Assembly (NCBI GenBank): GCA_017883605.1
Contig: JADGNH010000012.1
Coordinates: 1-23,560 of the forward strand
Direction: 5' to 3'
DNA: 23,560 nt
Source of the DNA: Methanobacteriaceae archaeon
GTDB taxonomy: Archaea; Methanobacteriota; Methanobacteria; Methanobacteriales; Methanobacteriaceae
Shown: in pieces, positions 22,241-23,560 of the stretch
How the letters are laid out: each line of letters begins with the position of its first letter
Position numbering within the stretch: the stretch's first letter is position 1
Notes under the pieces: model-generated
Seen by the model: the letters and a program-made list of their open reading frames with translations, nothing else
Database searches by the model: none
What the model was told of the DNA's origin: nothing
Program-made: the position numbers and the translations under genes

Positions 22241-23560
22241 ATGCTTCAAAAGATCATCGACGAGTTACATTTATATGAAAAGAAGGTTTTAAAGGCGGTT
22301 GGAGAAGCCGGCGGTGAAACCGCACCAGATGAGGTTTCTAAATCACAGAAATTGGATATTAAACAGGTTATGAGTGCTGCCGGGGCCTTGGCCTCTAAGG
22401 ATATCATAGAAGTTCAGAAAGATGTAGAAAAGGTTTTTGATTTAACCGAAGAAGGTAAAAACTATGCAGAAAAGGGTTTACCAGAACGAAGGATGTTAAA
22501 GGCATTAGATGTCGATAAATCCATAGATATGGAGGATATGGCTGAAAAAGCTGGTATTTTAGAGTCAGATGCTAAAATTGCCATTGGATGGCTTTTGAGG
22601 AAAAAATGGGCCTCCATTGATAAGGGAACCATCAGAATCACTGAAGTGGGAGAAGAGGCAGTATCAAAGGAATATGACGATGAAAAACTCCTGAAGACTC
22701 TTCTGGAAAACGGGAAATTATCAGTCCCGGAAATTCCTGGAGACCTTAAAAAATCTTTGAAAATTCTCAAAAAAAGGAAAGGAACCTTAAAGATAAAGGA
22801 TAAGACTACTTACACCTTCAAAATTACAGCTAAAGGGCAGGAGCTCCTGGATCAGGGGATAGAAATCCGGGAAGAAGCCACCCAGCTCACCCATGAGCAT
22901 TTGAAGACAGGCTCCTGGAAGAATTTGCACTACCGTGGCTATGACATAAAAGCGGAACATCCCGAAACCTTCCCGGGAAAGATACACCCTCTGCAGAGGA
23001 TTATAGAAGAGATAAGACAGATATTCCTTAATCTGGGTTTCACCGAGTCCCGGGGAAATATCCTGGAATCTGCCTTCTGGAACTTCGACTGCCTGTTCCA
23101 ACCCCAGGACCACGCTGCACGGGAAATGCAGGACACCTTCTACATCAAAACGCCCAGATTCACCCAGCTGCCTGAAGAAGAGCTGGTACAGAGGGTTTCC
23201 CAGGTTCATGAGCATGGGGGAGACACCGGATCAGATGGGTGGGGCTATCCCTGGGATTGGGAGGTGGCCAAACAGTCCGTGCTCCGTACCCACACCACCT
23301 GTGTCTCAGCACGATTTTTAAAGGAAAACAAACCTCCTTTGAAGATGTTCTCGGTGGGCAGGGTCTTCCGCAGAGAAACCATCACCTACAAACATCTTCC
23401 GGAGTTCCATCAGGTAGAGGGAATTGTAGCTGCCGAAGACATCAACTTTAAGAATTTACTGGGTATATTAAAGGAATTTTACAGTCAACTGGGTTTCGAG
23501 GTGAGGTTCCGTCCTGCATATTTCCCTTATACCTACCTTTCCACCGAGTGTGAGATTTAT
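22241..23560 (+). CDS. pheS: Phenylalanyl-tRNA synthetase alpha subunit, C-terminus outside the window
   Basis: PheS carries the class II catalytic core that activates phenylalanine and, with PheT, charges tRNA-Phe. The open frame runs from ATG 22241 for 440 codons to the window edge without a stop; archaeal PheS is about 500 residues, so roughly the last 60-70 are missing. The first 200 or so residues form winged-helix-like modules typical of archaeal and eukaryotic cytosolic PheS. Catalytic-core landmarks include F-Q-P-Q-D-H-A-A-R-E-M-Q-D-T-F-Y (motif 1/2 region), L-R-T-H-T-T, and V-G-R-V-F-R-R-E followed by H-L-P-E-F-H-Q-V-E-G (motif 2 and the Phe site). GAGGG supports the start. pheT may lie nearby outside the window. 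Confidence 0.96.
   Translation, partial: MLQKIIDELHLYEKKVLKAVGEAGGETAPDEVSKSQKLDIKQVMSAAGALASKDIIEVQKDVEKVFDLTEEGKNYAEKGLPERRMLKALDVDKSIDMEDMAEKAGILESDAKIAIGWLLRKKWASIDKGTIRITEVGEEAVSKEYDDEKLLKTLLENGKLSVPEIPGDLKKSLKILKKRKGTLKIKDKTTYTFKITAKGQELLDQGIEIREEATQLTHEHLKTGSWKNLHYRGYDIKAEHPETFPGKIHPLQRIIEEIRQIFLNLGFTESRGNILESAFWNFDCLFQPQDHAAREMQDTFYIKTPRFTQLPEEELVQRVSQVHEHGGDTGSDGWGYPWDWEVAKQSVLRTHTTCVSARFLKENKPPLKMFSVGRVFRRETITYKHLPEFHQVEGIVAAEDINFKNLLGILKEFYSQLGFEVRFRPAYFPYTYLSTECEIY

Noticed and set aside
1..23560. Insertion sequences, transposases or prophage genes
   Set aside because: No transposase, integrase or terminal inverted repeats with target duplications were seen.

Overview
This AT-rich window most likely comes from a methanogenic archaeon of the order Methanobacteriales (Methanobacterium-like). 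The evidence is archaeal TATA boxes ahead of genes, a class III (archaeal) signal peptide, an archaeal-type PheS alpha chain, an archaeal-type HemB, a connectase/DUF2121 protein (known from methanogens) and a tRNA gene without an encoded CCA. Placement rests on recognised families; no search was run.

Layout. Positions 1-2098 (minus) hold two prepilin-like surface proteins that share an N-terminal D-D-x-R-G-F-x-F signature; the downstream one runs off the left edge. A short class III signal-peptide pilin (2446-2838) diverges from them, followed by a small membrane protein and an M42 metallopeptidase. Positions 4507-11813 carry a complete nucleotide-excision-repair set: uvrC (minus), divergent from uvrB and uvrA (plus). 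Next come a DUF362 protein, the connectase and a metallo-beta-lactamase-fold protein that appears frameshifted near its N-terminus. A tRNA-Thr(CGT) follows. On the minus strand lie a 51-residue zinc ribbon protein and aroC (probable operon), a GNAT acetyltransferase and a two-helix membrane protein. The right-hand part (plus) has a MagIII/EndoIII-like DNA glycosylase, an unusually cysteine-rich iron-sulfur protein, an MNT nucleotidyltransferase followed by what looks like the stub of its HEPN partner, hemB, a CitG-like protein, and pheS running off the right edge.

Functional themes are DNA repair (uvrABC plus a base-excision glycosylase), core biosynthesis and translation (aroC, hemB, pheS, tRNA-Thr) and cell-surface pilins. 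The genes are mostly separate units with their own AT-rich spacers.

The most unusual features are: several spacers filled with locus-specific, imperfect tandem repeats, often of about 28-31 nt; a repeat array between uvrB and uvrA that multiplies a ribosome-binding-site-like motif; a possible leader peptide built on such a repeat overlapping the uvrC start; two probable one-base frameshifts; and a likely CTG start codon in one pilin-like gene.
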